The translations under genes and the position numbers were made by a program. Under the pieces are notes generated by a model, which saw nothing but the letters and a program-made list of their open reading frames with translations, had not been told where the DNA came from and did no database searches. From Bacillus changyiensis (GTDB lineage Bacteria; Bacillota; Bacilli; Bacillales; Bacillaceae), in NCBI RefSeq assembly GCF_027706145.1, contig NZ_JAQFWW010000002.1, positions 682,001-746,000 of the forward strand: 64,000 nucleotides of DNA, given 5' to 3'. This document shows positions 53,827 to 62,529 of this stretch, piece by piece (position 1 is the first letter of the stretch; the number at the start of each line of letters is the position of its first letter).

Positions 53827-54981
53827 TTATCTTACCCACAATTGATCAGTGCCAGAAAACAATGCATCTTCTATGCCTAAGTCAGCAAAATATACAGTCG
53901 GCTGTTTTTTGCTTTTTTGTAAGTCAATGAGGACGTTAGCAGACCCTGCTGTCCCGACTATCATGCCACTATATAAAACATCTAAAACGATATAATCCTC
54001 TTTAAAATAAAGGATTTCAATAAAACTAGCACCGCTTGATTTATAGTGCAACTTATCGGCAATATGTTTGAAATTTATCTTAAATTCAGCCACATATTGA
54101 TCATCCCCTTTTAGATAATGATCCACTGTTTGAATTTGGACATCCTCAGGAAATTTTTTATTTTTACCTCCATTAAGAAAAACATACTTTCCGTCTGCAC
54201 TTAAATAGTCTTGATCTTTGATTGCTTTTACTTTGTTTGTCTTCTTTTCCAAAATATTTTTGCCTAACAACTTAAGATATGATCCATCCTCCGTCACTTC
54301 CGGAAACACTGATAAGTGATCGTTTAATTTTCCAGACTCAATCGTGGCATTTAATTCTTGACCTTTGACGATTTGATATTTTGATAAATCTTGTTTTAAA
54401 AACAGGTAATACGTATCTGAAGCTTTGCCAGGTCTATAACCACTTATTTCTATCAGCATATTTTCTTTATTCATAGCGAGGAGATCGAGAGAAACTTCAT
54501 GTGAATCTGCTGATAACGGTATTTTTATGTTTTTTTGACCTAATCTTGTTTTCACGTTCAACAAATTCTTTTTCCCGATTTTGATATCAGGCAAATTTTC
54601 ACTTACTTTATCATGAATGATTGTTCCTTGTTTGAAAAAGTCAACGCTGTATTCTAAGTCATAAAAATTCTTTTCAAAGTTTTTTTGAATAGAAAAAACC
54701 GGTTTGCAACTATTCTGCAACTGTTTATCTGTAAATTTGTAAAAGCGTAGTCCACCTAGACCACTGCGTACCATTGTATAAGTATGATCTTGGTACCTTA
54801 AAGTCACATCTTTCGACGATCCAAGGTCATTTCTTAGGAACTCTTTAAATGCTGGACTATCTTCATTTGGTAAACCTTTTTTATAAATGACTTCTTCATA
54901 TGGATCTTTTTCATTATTTACTATAAAGACCCATACACTTCCTATTAACAATAATATGATGAATAATATTTTTTTAATCAT
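53827..54981 (-). CDS. Array member 5: membrane-anchored paralog without lipobox
   Basis: The 384-residue member of the paralogous family is described in the array findings. The N-terminus MIKKILFIILLLIGSVWVFIV is a hydrophobic anchor, but the lipobox Cys is replaced (FIVNNEKD), so it should be membrane-spanning or cleaved rather than lipidated. The shared family pattern follows: YKKGLPNEDSPAFKEF; TYTMVRSGLGGLRFYKFTDKQL; NATIESGKLNDHLSVFPEV; DYLSADGKYVFLNGG; IQTVDHYLKGDDQYVAEFKI; GTAGSANVLIDLQKSKKQPT. It differs from other copies most in its N-terminal half. It is the farthest copy from the lipase gene and is separated from copy 4 by a hairpin and two fossil fragments. Confidence 0.75.
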   Translation of the reverse strand: MIKKILFIILLLIGSVWVFIVNNEKDPYEEVIYKKGLPNEDSPAFKEFLRNDLGSSKDVTLRYQDHTYTMVRSGLGGLRFYKFTDKQLQNSCKPVFSIQKNFEKNFYDLEYSVDFFKQGTIIHDKVSENLPDIKIGKKNLLNVKTRLGQKNIKIPLSADSHEVSLDLLAMNKENMLIEISGYRPGKASDTYYLFLKQDLSKYQIVKGQELNATIESGKLNDHLSVFPEVTEDGSYLKLLGKNILEKKTNKVKAIKDQDYLSADGKYVFLNGGKNKKFPEDVQIQTVDHYLKGDDQYVAEFKINFKHIADKLHYKSSGASFIEILYFKEDYIVLDVLYSGMIVGTAGSANVLIDLQKSKKQPTVYFADLGIEDALFSGTDQLWVR

Positions 54982-55019
54982 TAATCTACTTCCTCTACGT
55001 TTTGTTACCGATACCGTAT

Positions 55020-55135
55020 GAAAAAACGCCTGACAGCCGGATTTTTATCAATCAATCCGCACATGAACAACACTGCTGCCTGCCCCATCCGGTACTATAA
55101 GAAACGTAAATCAGCATCATTTTCATTAACATACT
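55020..55135 (-). pseudogene. Possible fossil 3' end of another array copy
   Basis: Minus-strand translation in broken frames gives YVNENDADLRFL and then VPDGAGSSVVHVRID. These can be matched with YFNENYVVL and GTAGAVNVLIDL of the intact copies, and the DNA GGCAGTGTTGTTCATGT..ATTGAT resembles the corresponding 3' DNA. Frameshifts and stops are present. The match is short and could be partly chance. Confidence 0.4.
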
Positions 55136-55194
55136 AAAAATGTGCCAATCTTACAGTGATTTTTATCATTTAAATGATGTTCCACATCTTCAGT

Positions 55195-55420
55195 ATATCT
55201 TAAAAAATCCCCAAATCAACCATATATGCAGTTGTTTGTTTTGATTTTTCTGTAAATCGATCAGGACATTAACGTCGTCTCTTGCTATACCTATGCTTCC
55301 ATAGTATGAAACACTTTCTGTTAAACATCACTTTCATATTTTCACTGGATGACTTGAGGTTCAAACGATCCATTGCGATCGTGAGGCACTGCAATTTCAC
55401 GGAGTCGTACCTAAGATGGT
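55195..55420 (-). pseudogene. Fossil 3' end of another array copy
   Basis: Minus-strand translation gives DRLNLKSSSENMKVMFN (compare DEMDFKSSGVSIAQTCYFN), then, after a frameshift, YYGSIGIARDDVNVLIDLQK and then KQ-type sequence ending near 55195 with the DNA of the common 3' end (TTGATTTGGGGATTTTT). Only about the last quarter of a gene remains. It lies between copies 4 and 5. Confidence 0.6.
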
Positions 55421-55465
55421 TATTATTCTCTTTTCATGTATTTTGCATGCATATACTCATAGTTT

Positions 55466-55532
55466 AACAATAAAGAAAACTAAACTGCGAAGCAAGAGCT
55501 GTACGCTTTCTCTTACTTACACAGTTTAGTTT
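55466..55532 (-). terminator. Hairpin behind array member 4
   Basis: An 11-bp perfect stem (55477-55487 with 55522-55532) has a long loop of 34 bases; the minus strand continues TTCTTTATTG. It probably ends the transcript coming from copy 4. Confidence 0.55.
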
Positions 55533-55589
55533 ATATTCCCGTTGATTGTGAGGTATTTCACTCGTCATCCTTTATTTTTTATAGATCGA

Positions 55590-56723
55590 TCATGGAGTCG
55601 AAGGCACATCCCATTCATCTAAGAAATCGCCAGTCAAATATGCAGTTGGTTGTTTTTTGCTTTGTTGTAAATCAATATCGGCACTTGCTCTTCCTCCTGA
55701 TCCAGCTAGAAACCCCTCGTATTCCATGTCTAAGACAACGTAATTTTCATTAAAATAGCCAATTTCAGCAGATTCTACATCGTTTGAACCACAATCCGCC
55801 TTATCACCGATCTTTTCGAAGTCAATTCTGAACTGAGCTACATACTGGTGATCCCCTTTTAGATAATGATCGACTGCTTGAATTTGTTGAACACCATTGC
55901 GAAGTGGGCTGATTTCCCCGTTTAGATAAACATACTTACCATCTCTGCTTAAATGATCTGCTTTTTTAATTTTCCTGACTTTGTTTGCCTGTTTATCATA
56001 AATGTATTTGTCATATAACTTCAGATATGATCCTTCCTTCGTCACTTTTGGAAAAAGTGCTAGGTAATCTTTTAACTTTCCAGATTCAATTGTTGCATTT
56101 AACTCATCTTTTTTGACTATTCGATATGTTGAAAGATCTTGTTTCAAAAACAACAGATATGTCCTCGGGTCATTACCGTTAAATTCTGAATAATCTTCTA
56201 TCTCTATCAACATACTTTCTTTATTAACCGCCGCAAGGCCAACAGACGGTTTTGTGTTTGTTGGTACTGGTAACTTCAACTTTGTTTCTCCAGATGTTGT
56301 TTTCACTTTCAGAATACTTTTGTTTCCTACCACAATATCCGGCAGATGATATTTTTTCTGATCACGGACAATTGTCCCTTCTTCTAACCAATCAATATCA
56401 TATAAATCAATCTTTTCATAAGGATGAGAAAATTGCTCCTCATATAATCGTTGCAGATGTTCATCTGTATATTTATAATACTTTACTTTGCTTTTATCAC
56501 TTCGCATCATGATATATGCATGATCTTGAAATGTTAGAGTGGTATCTTCAGCTTCGTTCGTTCCAATTCGACTCCTCATATATTCTTTAAATGCCGGACT
56601 ATCTTCTTGTGGCAAGCCTAATTTATAGATGACTTCTTCATATTTGCTTTTTTCACCACTCGTAAGAGCCAGCATGAAAGCTATGACCAGAAGTAATCTT
56701 CTTATGAAACTTTTTTTATCCAT
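55590..56723 (-). CDS. Array member 4: paralog with signal-like N-terminus, no lipobox
   Basis: The 377-residue family member begins MDKKSFIRRLLLVIAFMLALTSGEKSKYEE. A signal or anchor segment is present, but the Cys of the lipobox is replaced by Ser. The family blocks follow: YKLGLPQEDSPAFKEY; AYIMMRSDKSKVKYYKYTDEHL; NATIESGKLKDYLALFPKV; DHLSRDGKYVYLNGE; QIQAVDHYLKGDHQYVAQF; GYFNENYVVLDMEYEGFLAGSG; QPTAYLTGDFLDEW. The start codon has AGGAAG upstream. A fossil 3' end lies just upstream of it (56757-56808). Without lipidation it would be secreted or held by an uncleaved anchor. Confidence 0.78.
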   Translation of the reverse strand: MDKKSFIRRLLLVIAFMLALTSGEKSKYEEVIYKLGLPQEDSPAFKEYMRSRIGTNEAEDTTLTFQDHAYIMMRSDKSKVKYYKYTDEHLQRLYEEQFSHPYEKIDLYDIDWLEEGTIVRDQKKYHLPDIVVGNKSILKVKTTSGETKLKLPVPTNTKPSVGLAAVNKESMLIEIEDYSEFNGNDPRTYLLFLKQDLSTYRIVKKDELNATIESGKLKDYLALFPKVTKEGSYLKLYDKYIYDKQANKVRKIKKADHLSRDGKYVYLNGEISPLRNGVQQIQAVDHYLKGDHQYVAQFRIDFEKIGDKADCGSNDVESAEIGYFNENYVVLDMEYEGFLAGSGGRASADIDLQQSKKQPTAYLTGDFLDEWDVPSTP

Positions 56724-56756
56724 TGATCTGCTTCCTCTTATTCACTTCTATCATCA

Positions 56757-56808
56757 TTAAATAAATAGTTGGTTTGTTTTTCTGTAAAACAATTAGGCAT
56801 TAACGGAA
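56757..56808 (-). pseudogene. Short fossil of an array copy 3' end
   Basis: The minus strand reads GTTAATGCCTAATTG, then TTTACAGAAAAACAAACCAAC and TATTTA. This follows the DNA of the intact copies over VNVLIDLQKNKQPTAYL with an internal stop. It lies between copies 3 and 4. Only about 50 bases are recognisable. Confidence 0.45.
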
Positions 56809-56879
56809 ACTCGTCAGACTGTTAAAAGTTACGAATATGTGATTACCTTACACTGCCTTCACCAAAATCTTAAGTATTT

Positions 56880-57980
56880 CTAGGATATTCCTAAATCAAC
56901 CAAGTAAGCAGTCGGCTGGTTTTTGTTTTTGTGCAAATCAATTAATACATTAACAGCGCCTGCTGTCCCAACAAACATTCCATTATATTTGACACGTAAG
57001 ACAACAAAATTCTCATTAAAATAACTGATATGAGCTAAACCCGCAACATCTGATTTAATATCCACTTCGTCCGCAATATTTTCGTAATCTATTTTGAATT
57101 GTGCTTCATACTTATCGGTTCCTTTAAAATAGTTATCCACTGTTTGAATTTTTTGAACACCGTCTGGCATTACATCTTTTTCTTGTTCTTTTCGCCCATT
57201 AATGTAAACATATTTTCCGTCTACGCTTAAATAATCAGATTTTTTAATTTTCCTAACTTTGTTTGTTTTCTTTTCTAAAATACAATTATCAAATAACTTA
57301 AGGTATGATCCATTCTCTGCAACCTTTGGAAATACAGATAGATAATCGTTTAACTTTCCAGACTCGATTGTGGTATTTAAGTTTTCTTCTTCGACAATTT
57401 GATGTTTTGAGAAATCTTGTTTTAAAAACAGATAATATATTTGCACATCTCCATCTTCCTGCTTTTCATGTACTATTACTTGTATCAACATATCTTCTTT
57501 ATTAATCGCTTCGGGTTCAAAAGAATATATTTCTTTCTCCTTTGCAAATGGTAATTTAAACTTTTTTGCTCCATTTGCTGTTTTCACTTTCAATACATTA
57601 TGTTTGTCTGACGTTACATCCGGGAGATTTTTGCCTAGTTTATCATGCATAACTGTTCCTTTTTTGGAAAGGTCAACTTGTTTTAGATCGTGTAACTTTC
57701 CGGAATCAGAAAAGATAGGCTTGTAAATATTCTGAAGTTGTTTATCTGTAATTTTATAGTAAAAAAATTTGTCTGGATCACCCCGCATCATCAAGTAACT
57801 ATGTCCTTGATGACTCAAAGTTTTATCAAAGGAAGATCTGAGCTCATGTATCATAAATTCTTTAAATGCCGGGCTGTCTTTTGGTATGCCTTTTTCATAT
57901 GTGACTTCTTTTCCGCAGCCGGTTATAAACAGTGAGCATACTAATACAATACTTAGACCTATCAATAGTTTCTTTAACAC
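56880..57980 (-). CDS. Array member 3: lipoprotein, candidate immunity protein
   Basis: The 366-residue lipoprotein has a standard signal: MLKKLLIGLSIVLVCSLFITGC, lipobox FITGC with Cys 22. The family blocks follow: YEKGIPKDSPAFKEF; HSYLMMRGDPDKFFYYKITDKQLQNIYKPIF; NTTIESGKLNDYLSVFPKV; DNCILEKKTNKVRKIKKSDYLS; KIQTVDNYFKGTDKYEAQFKI; GTAGAVNVLIDLHKNKNQPTAYLVDLG. It would be anchored on the outer face of the membrane. It is the last copy with both an intact frame and a lipobox. The central region differs from its neighbours, as expected if it sets specificity. Confidence 0.82.
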   Translation of the reverse strand: MLKKLLIGLSIVLVCSLFITGCGKEVTYEKGIPKDSPAFKEFMIHELRSSFDKTLSHQGHSYLMMRGDPDKFFYYKITDKQLQNIYKPIFSDSGKLHDLKQVDLSKKGTVMHDKLGKNLPDVTSDKHNVLKVKTANGAKKFKLPFAKEKEIYSFEPEAINKEDMLIQVIVHEKQEDGDVQIYYLFLKQDFSKHQIVEEENLNTTIESGKLNDYLSVFPKVAENGSYLKLFDNCILEKKTNKVRKIKKSDYLSVDGKYVYINGRKEQEKDVMPDGVQKIQTVDNYFKGTDKYEAQFKIDYENIADEVDIKSDVAGLAHISYFNENFVVLRVKYNGMFVGTAGAVNVLIDLHKNKNQPTAYLVDLGIS

Positions 57981-58060
57981 TAATCAGCGTCCTCTTTTTT
58001 TGTGTTTTCTCTTTAAAATTGTGATTCTCAAAATGTTCTAGACTTGATCGATCGTTCCTT

Positions 58061-59220
58061 TTAATACACCTTTGTTGATAATACCCCTAAATCAACCAGA
58101 TATGCAGTTGGTTGTTTTTTATTAGTTAAATCAACGAGGACATTGACTGCCCCTGCTGTCCCAACGATTATCCCATTGTATGAAACACGTAGGACAACAT
58201 AGTTTTTATTAAAATAGCAAGTTTGAGCAATGCTTACACCACTTGATTTAAAATCCATTTCGTCCGCAATGTTCTCGAAATCAAGTTTGAATTCAGCTTC
58301 ATACTTATCATTTCCTTTTAGATAATTATCTACTGTTTGGATTTGTTGGATACCGTCAGAAATTTTTTCTTTAGCCCCGTTAAGATAAACATACTTCCCG
58401 TCTACACTTAAATAATCAGAGTTCTTAACTTCCCGGACTTTGTTTGTCTTCTTTTCTAAAATATAATTGTCAAACAACTTAAGATATGATCCATCCTCTG
58501 ACACCTTTGGAAACACAGACAGATAATCGTTTAACTTGCCAGACTCGATTGTGGGATATAATTTTTCTTTTTTAACAACTTGATGTTTTGAAAAATCTTG
58601 TTTTAAAAACAGATAATATTCGTTTCCTTTTCCTAAGTCACCATTTTTTAATTTTTCGTACACCTCTGTTTGTATTAACATATTTTCTTTGTTAATACCT
58701 AAAAGTGAGAGATATATTTTTTTTCCTTTCGCTGACGGCAACTCGAATTTTTTTTCTCCAGTTGTTGTTTTCACTGTTAGAACATTTTTTTGATCTAACA
58801 CCAAATCCGGAAGATTTTCTCTTAATTTATTTTGTATATTTCTTCTTTCCAAAAAATTGAATAGAGTTAAATCATGCAGTTTTTTGAGCGGATTTTTTTT
58901 CTCTGAAAAAATAGGCTTATAAAACTTCTGTAGTTCTTTATCTGAATATTGATAATAACGAAGCCCATCTGTATCACTGCGCATAATTTTATAAATATTG
59001 TCTTTGTAGCTCAAAGTCACATCTCTGGCTAAAGTTCATGTCTCATAAATTCTTTAAATGCCGTACTGTCTTCTGGTAAGCCTTTTTTATATGTGACTTC
59101 TTCAAACTTATCTTTTCCGCAAGCAGTGATAAATAGTGTGATACCAATAATAGATTTAAGCTTATCAATTGTTTTTTTAACACTAATGAACGTCCTTTTC
59201 TTAAAAATTCTAGACTTCAA
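58061..59220 (-). pseudogene. Array member 2: lipoprotein gene interrupted by a frameshift
   Basis: The first 63 codons (59220-59029) encode a lipoprotein signal with lipobox FITAC and the block YKKGLPEDSTAFKEFMRHEL, followed by a stop. The rest of the family sequence continues in another frame from about 59030 (ARDVTLSYKDNIYKIMRSDT...) to 58061. About 3-6 bases appear to be missing or changed at the junction compared with copies 3 and 5. The gene is therefore broken unless this is a sequencing error or phase-variable slip; no long homopolymer lies at the junction. A GTG at 59018-59020 could allow an internal start without a signal peptide. Confidence 0.75.
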
Positions 59221-59228
59221 TGTTGTGT

Positions 59229-60392
59229 TTAATACACCTTTCTTGAGGATATTCCCAAATCAACCAAATAAGCAGTCTGCTTTTTTTTATTTTTTTTCAA
59301 ATCAATTAGTACATTAACATCGCCTGCAGCTACAACTCCCATTGTTCCGTAGTATGCAAGATTTAATACTATATAATCTTCATTAAAATAACAGATAGTA
59401 GCCATTCTTATATCTCCTGCTGTAAAGTCCATCTCTTCTGCAATGTTTTCAAAATCAAGTTTAAACTGAGCTATATACTTTTGGTTTCCTTTAAAATAAT
59501 TATCCACTGTTTGTATTTTTTGAACACCGTCTTGAATTTTTTCTTTATCACCGTTTAGATAAACGTATTTTCCGTCTTCGCTTAAATAGTCACCATTTTT
59601 GATCTCTTTTAACTGATTCGTTTTACTATCCACAATGAAAAGATTAGAGAAAAATACATATATCCCTGATTTGTCTATTGGGAATAAACCATAATAGTCT
59701 TTTAGTTTCCCTTTCGATAATGTTTCTTGTAGTTTTTCTATGTTTAACATTGTTGTCTCTATATTTTTTAAATCTTGGGTCATGAAAAGTTCTATTGTAT
59801 GATTTCTACTTCCCTCATAATTGAGGTTTTGAATAACGAGAGAAAAACATTTAGAATTTACCGCTTTTAAATAGATCTCCAATTCATCAGACCTTTTTAT
59901 TCCATATTTTTTTAATAGCTCCGGCAAATCTAATACTTTTATCTTTCTCTTTGTTTTCACCTCTAGTCGGTTGTTTGACATTATTTTTATAGCAGGAAGA
60001 TGGTGTTTTTCTTTGTTTTTAATAGAATGATACAAAGACTTTTCATAGCGATTGCTTTCGTCTAATTTATCTAAAGTATCTTTCGGGTCTTGCGCTGTCA
60101 GTATAGGCTTATAATATTGCTTTAACTGATCTTCTGTATACTTAAAATATTGAATATCTTTTCGTTGATTACCTAGGGTTGAAAACAAAATGATTCCGTC
60201 TTTTCTTATTATTTCTTGATCTGTACTTTCTTCAGATAAATAATGTTTCATGAGTTCAGTTAGACCACGGCTATCTTCCTTTGGGAAACCTTTTTTATAT
60301 GTGACTTCTTCAATCTTCTCTTTTCCACATCCAGCTATAAATAATGAGCCTATCAGTATTAGACTTAAGCTAATCAATCTTTTTTTAAACAT
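59229..60392 (-). CDS. Array member 1: lipoprotein next to the lipase, candidate cognate immunity protein
   Basis: The 387-residue lipoprotein (lipobox FIAGC, Cys 22) starts only 10 bases after the lipase stop codon, the position usual for a cognate immunity gene. Its C-terminal third is nearly the same as in the other copies: DYLSEDGKYVYLNGDKEK; IQTVDNYFKGNQKYIAQFKL; MATICYFNEDYIVLNLAYYG; GDVNVLIDLKKNKKKQTAYL. The middle (about residues 40-220) is clearly different, with its own charged repeats and no NATIESGKLND block in the usual form. This mosaic suggests that the N-terminal part carries specificity and the C-terminal part is shared by recombination. Confidence 0.82.
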   Translation of the reverse strand: MFKKRLISLSLILIGSLFIAGCGKEKIEEVTYKKGFPKEDSRGLTELMKHYLSEESTDQEIIRKDGIILFSTLGNQRKDIQYFKYTEDQLKQYYKPILTAQDPKDTLDKLDESNRYEKSLYHSIKNKEKHHLPAIKIMSNNRLEVKTKRKIKVLDLPELLKKYGIKRSDELEIYLKAVNSKCFSLVIQNLNYEGSRNHTIELFMTQDLKNIETTMLNIEKLQETLSKGKLKDYYGLFPIDKSGIYVFFSNLFIVDSKTNQLKEIKNGDYLSEDGKYVYLNGDKEKIQDGVQKIQTVDNYFKGNQKYIAQFKLDFENIAEEMDFTAGDIRMATICYFNEDYIVLNLAYYGTMGVVAAGDVNVLIDLKKNKKKQTAYLVDLGISSRKVY

Positions 60393-60402
60393 TCATCTTC
60401 TC

Positions 60403-61860
60403 CTATTCTGCTTCTTTTTTATTAACCTTTTTAATCAAGTCGACAAATTCATCATCCTCAGTTTCATAAATATGAGCAGGTCTAGTAATTCCATTACCTT
60501 TTACATCAATCTCTAGTTTTTTGTCAATGAGTTCCCCTAATATATCACCGTGTTGACTTTTCACTGAAACCACCTCATCACTATTTTTTTTATATTTTGG
60601 TGATGTTCTTGTATCTGAAGGGTGGGCATTTACATATTCCTCTTCTACATTTCCAGCTACAGCCGTAATATTTATATCTTTTAACTTCTGGTAAACTTCT
60701 GGGTTGGCAGATTTCAAATGATTAATGTCTTCTGTCATAGCCTCACAATCTAGATCAGTATAAGCATTACTGTAGTCTTTCCCATCGATATTTTTCCGGT
60801 TGTCTTTATTAAAATCTAAATAATTACTCGTATCAGTCGTATTCCTTTTAGCAAAAGTGTCTGCCACTGAACGTGCATTGTTAGCCACCTTGGCTAAGTC
60901 ATTTTTGTCATATGGTGTTCCAACTGTTGTGATACTTCTTACTTTTTCAGGGTAATCCATAGCAAATTGTAGCGATCTTCTCCCACCATAACTATGACCA
61001 AACATATCGATCTTTGCCTTCCCATTCATCAGACCCATCTTATTAAGCTCTTCAGCCAAATCATCACTTGTTGATTGACGATGTTCATTCATCACTTTTG
61101 GCTCATAAATAATATGCAGCCTTTCTTTTTTTTCACGATATACTTTAGTATCTTTTAATTCTTTAAAAGATACTTTTTTAAGTTCCTTTTCTCCTTTTTC
61201 ATTAATTTCAACAATATAGTATTCTTTATTTTCCTTACTTTTCTTAGAGTCTCTTTTTATAATTACAACAATTTCACCTTTATTTGCAGCTTTCAATGCA
61301 CTATTTTTAAAACCCTTTCTGGTATCTTCAATCCCATGTATATAAACAGACACATTCTTAAAATCAGAAAAGTCCCCTTCCACATGATTGACTGAATTAT
61401 ACAAAATTGATAGATCTGTTAAAGCTTCACGCATTGGGGCGTGATGAATACGAACAGCATTTTTAAAGTCTTCTTTTACAATTTTAATGTCAGCTTTTAA
61501 ACTTCGATATATACCCTTTAAAGTGATTACATCATTCGTAATATTGTTATATTTTGTTTGGTGAAGATTATAAGGGTCTTCGGTGGCTTTCAAGTTATTT
61601 TTTATATTTTCTTCAACCTCTACGCACTTGTCCAGTTCATTTATCCAATCGTCAATTTCATTATTTATAGCTGTGGAGTCAAACGTCATCACATTGCTAT
61701 TTACAGATGTCGTAATCTCTCCACAACCAACAGATACCCATTGTTTTTTAAAAACTTCTAGAATACGATTGGATTGAACTTGTTTTAATAGTTGATTAGC
61801 TTTTCTTTCGTGTGTTTTGAGAATTTCTGTGATCTCTTTTTCTCTATAATAATATAACAT
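60403..61860 (-). CDS. Candidate T7SS lipase effector: helical N-terminus plus alpha/beta-hydrolase domain
   Basis: The 485-residue protein has no signal peptide. Residues 1-160 are predicted mostly helical and charged (KEITEILKTHERKANQLLKQV; INNEIDDWINELDKCVEVEEN), like an LXG-type targeting region, though no LXG motif is obvious. From about 168 a lipase fold follows: VSVYIHGIEDT (oxyanion HG, 175-176), the nucleophile elbow GHSYGG (288-293, Ser 290), TTVGTPYDKND, then Asp 428 in NSDEVVSVKSQHGD and His 463 in RPAHIYETEDDEFVDLI as likely triad partners. It is preceded by DUF4176 and helical partner genes and followed by the lipoprotein array. A phospholipase or lipase toxin role is inferred. 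A housekeeping esterase is less likely. Confidence 0.78.
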   Translation of the reverse strand: MLYYYREKEITEILKTHERKANQLLKQVQSNRILEVFKKQWVSVGCGEITTSVNSNVMTFDSTAINNEIDDWINELDKCVEVEENIKNNLKATEDPYNLHQTKYNNITNDVITLKGIYRSLKADIKIVKEDFKNAVRIHHAPMREALTDLSILYNSVNHVEGDFSDFKNVSVYIHGIEDTRKGFKNSALKAANKGEIVVIIKRDSKKSKENKEYYIVEINEKGEKELKKVSFKELKDTKVYREKKERLHIIYEPKVMNEHRQSTSDDLAEELNKMGLMNGKAKIDMFGHSYGGRRSLQFAMDYPEKVRSITTVGTPYDKNDLAKVANNARSVADTFAKRNTTDTSNYLDFNKDNRKNIDGKDYSNAYTDLDCEAMTEDINHLKSANPEVYQKLKDINITAVAGNVEEEYVNAHPSDTRTSPKYKKNSDEVVSVKSQHGDILGELIDKKLEIDVKGNGITRPAHIYETEDDEFVDLIKKVNKKEAE

Positions 61861-61876
61861 GCTTAATTCCTTTCTA

Positions 61877-62527
61877 TCACTTAGCGTTTGCTAGTTGTTT
61901 GGAAATTAAGTTATCTACTCGACTTAATTCCTTTACGATATTTTTGGCGTTTACTGCAAGCTCTTGTACTCTATTCTTAATCTCTGTTATGATGGAATTA
62001 ATCTGTGATTTTGCATCTGACCATACTTTACTGACATCTTCCCAGGGAAACTCTGTTTCATTCATCATTTTTCTTAGAGCATTATCAAAATAATGTAGGA
62101 CTCTATCAAGACTTGACAGGTTTGATCCGAAACTTCCTATTGCATGATTTAATGACTCAGAATTCACCTTAATTTCATCTTCAACTCTTCCAGCCGAAAA
62201 TGTATGTTTTCTTTCTGATCGTGATACTGGTGTAACGTTTACCAGTTCTTCGGATGCATCAGTCAGTTCAACTGCCTTTGCAAAACATTGCATAGAGTCT
62301 GCAAAATATAATAAACAGCAGCTTGCTTTACTAAAAAAACTAATGTGACCACTCATTTTTTTCTGAAGTGCTTTTGCAGCTTTTCCATTATGTTTTTCTA
62401 ACTCTTCACTAAAATAAACCATATTTTCAAATACTTCACTGAAGGCATCTTCCAAGTCACTGATTGTTGTCCTTACCTCTTCTGAAAGGTCCTTATTGAA
62501 TCGAATATTTTCTATCTCTTTTCCCAT
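61877..62527 (-). CDS. Helical T7SS partner protein (LXG/WXG-like)
   Basis: The 216-residue, all-helical protein has no signal peptide. Long amphipathic segments are visible (ISDLEDAFSEVFENMVYFSEELEKH; SEDLNHAIGSFGSNLSSLDRVL-type; INSIITEIKNRVQELAVNAKNIVKELSRV). A central loop of about residues 90-125 is poorly structured. Size, composition and the place between a DUF4176 gene and the lipase gene fit the partner proteins that form a targeting complex with LXG-type effectors. It begins 2 bases after the DUF4176 stop, with AAGGAG upstream. No enzymatic motif is seen. Confidence 0.7.
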   Translation of the reverse strand: MGKEIENIRFNKDLSEEVRTTISDLEDAFSEVFENMVYFSEELEKHNGKAAKALQKKMSGHISFFSKASCCLLYFADSMQCFAKAVELTDASEELVNVTPVSRSERKHTFSAGRVEDEIKVNSESLNHAIGSFGSNLSSLDRVLHYFDNALRKMMNETEFPWEDVSKVWSDAKSQINSIITEIKNRVQELAVNAKNIVKELSRVDNLISKQLANAK

Positions 62528-62529
62528 CT

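Noticed and set aside
53827-60392. Reading the lipoprotein array as nutrient-binding or sporulation lipoproteins
   Set aside because: No substrate-binding-protein fold or transporter genes nearby; multiple paralogs directly behind a lipase gene fit immunity better, though this is inferred.
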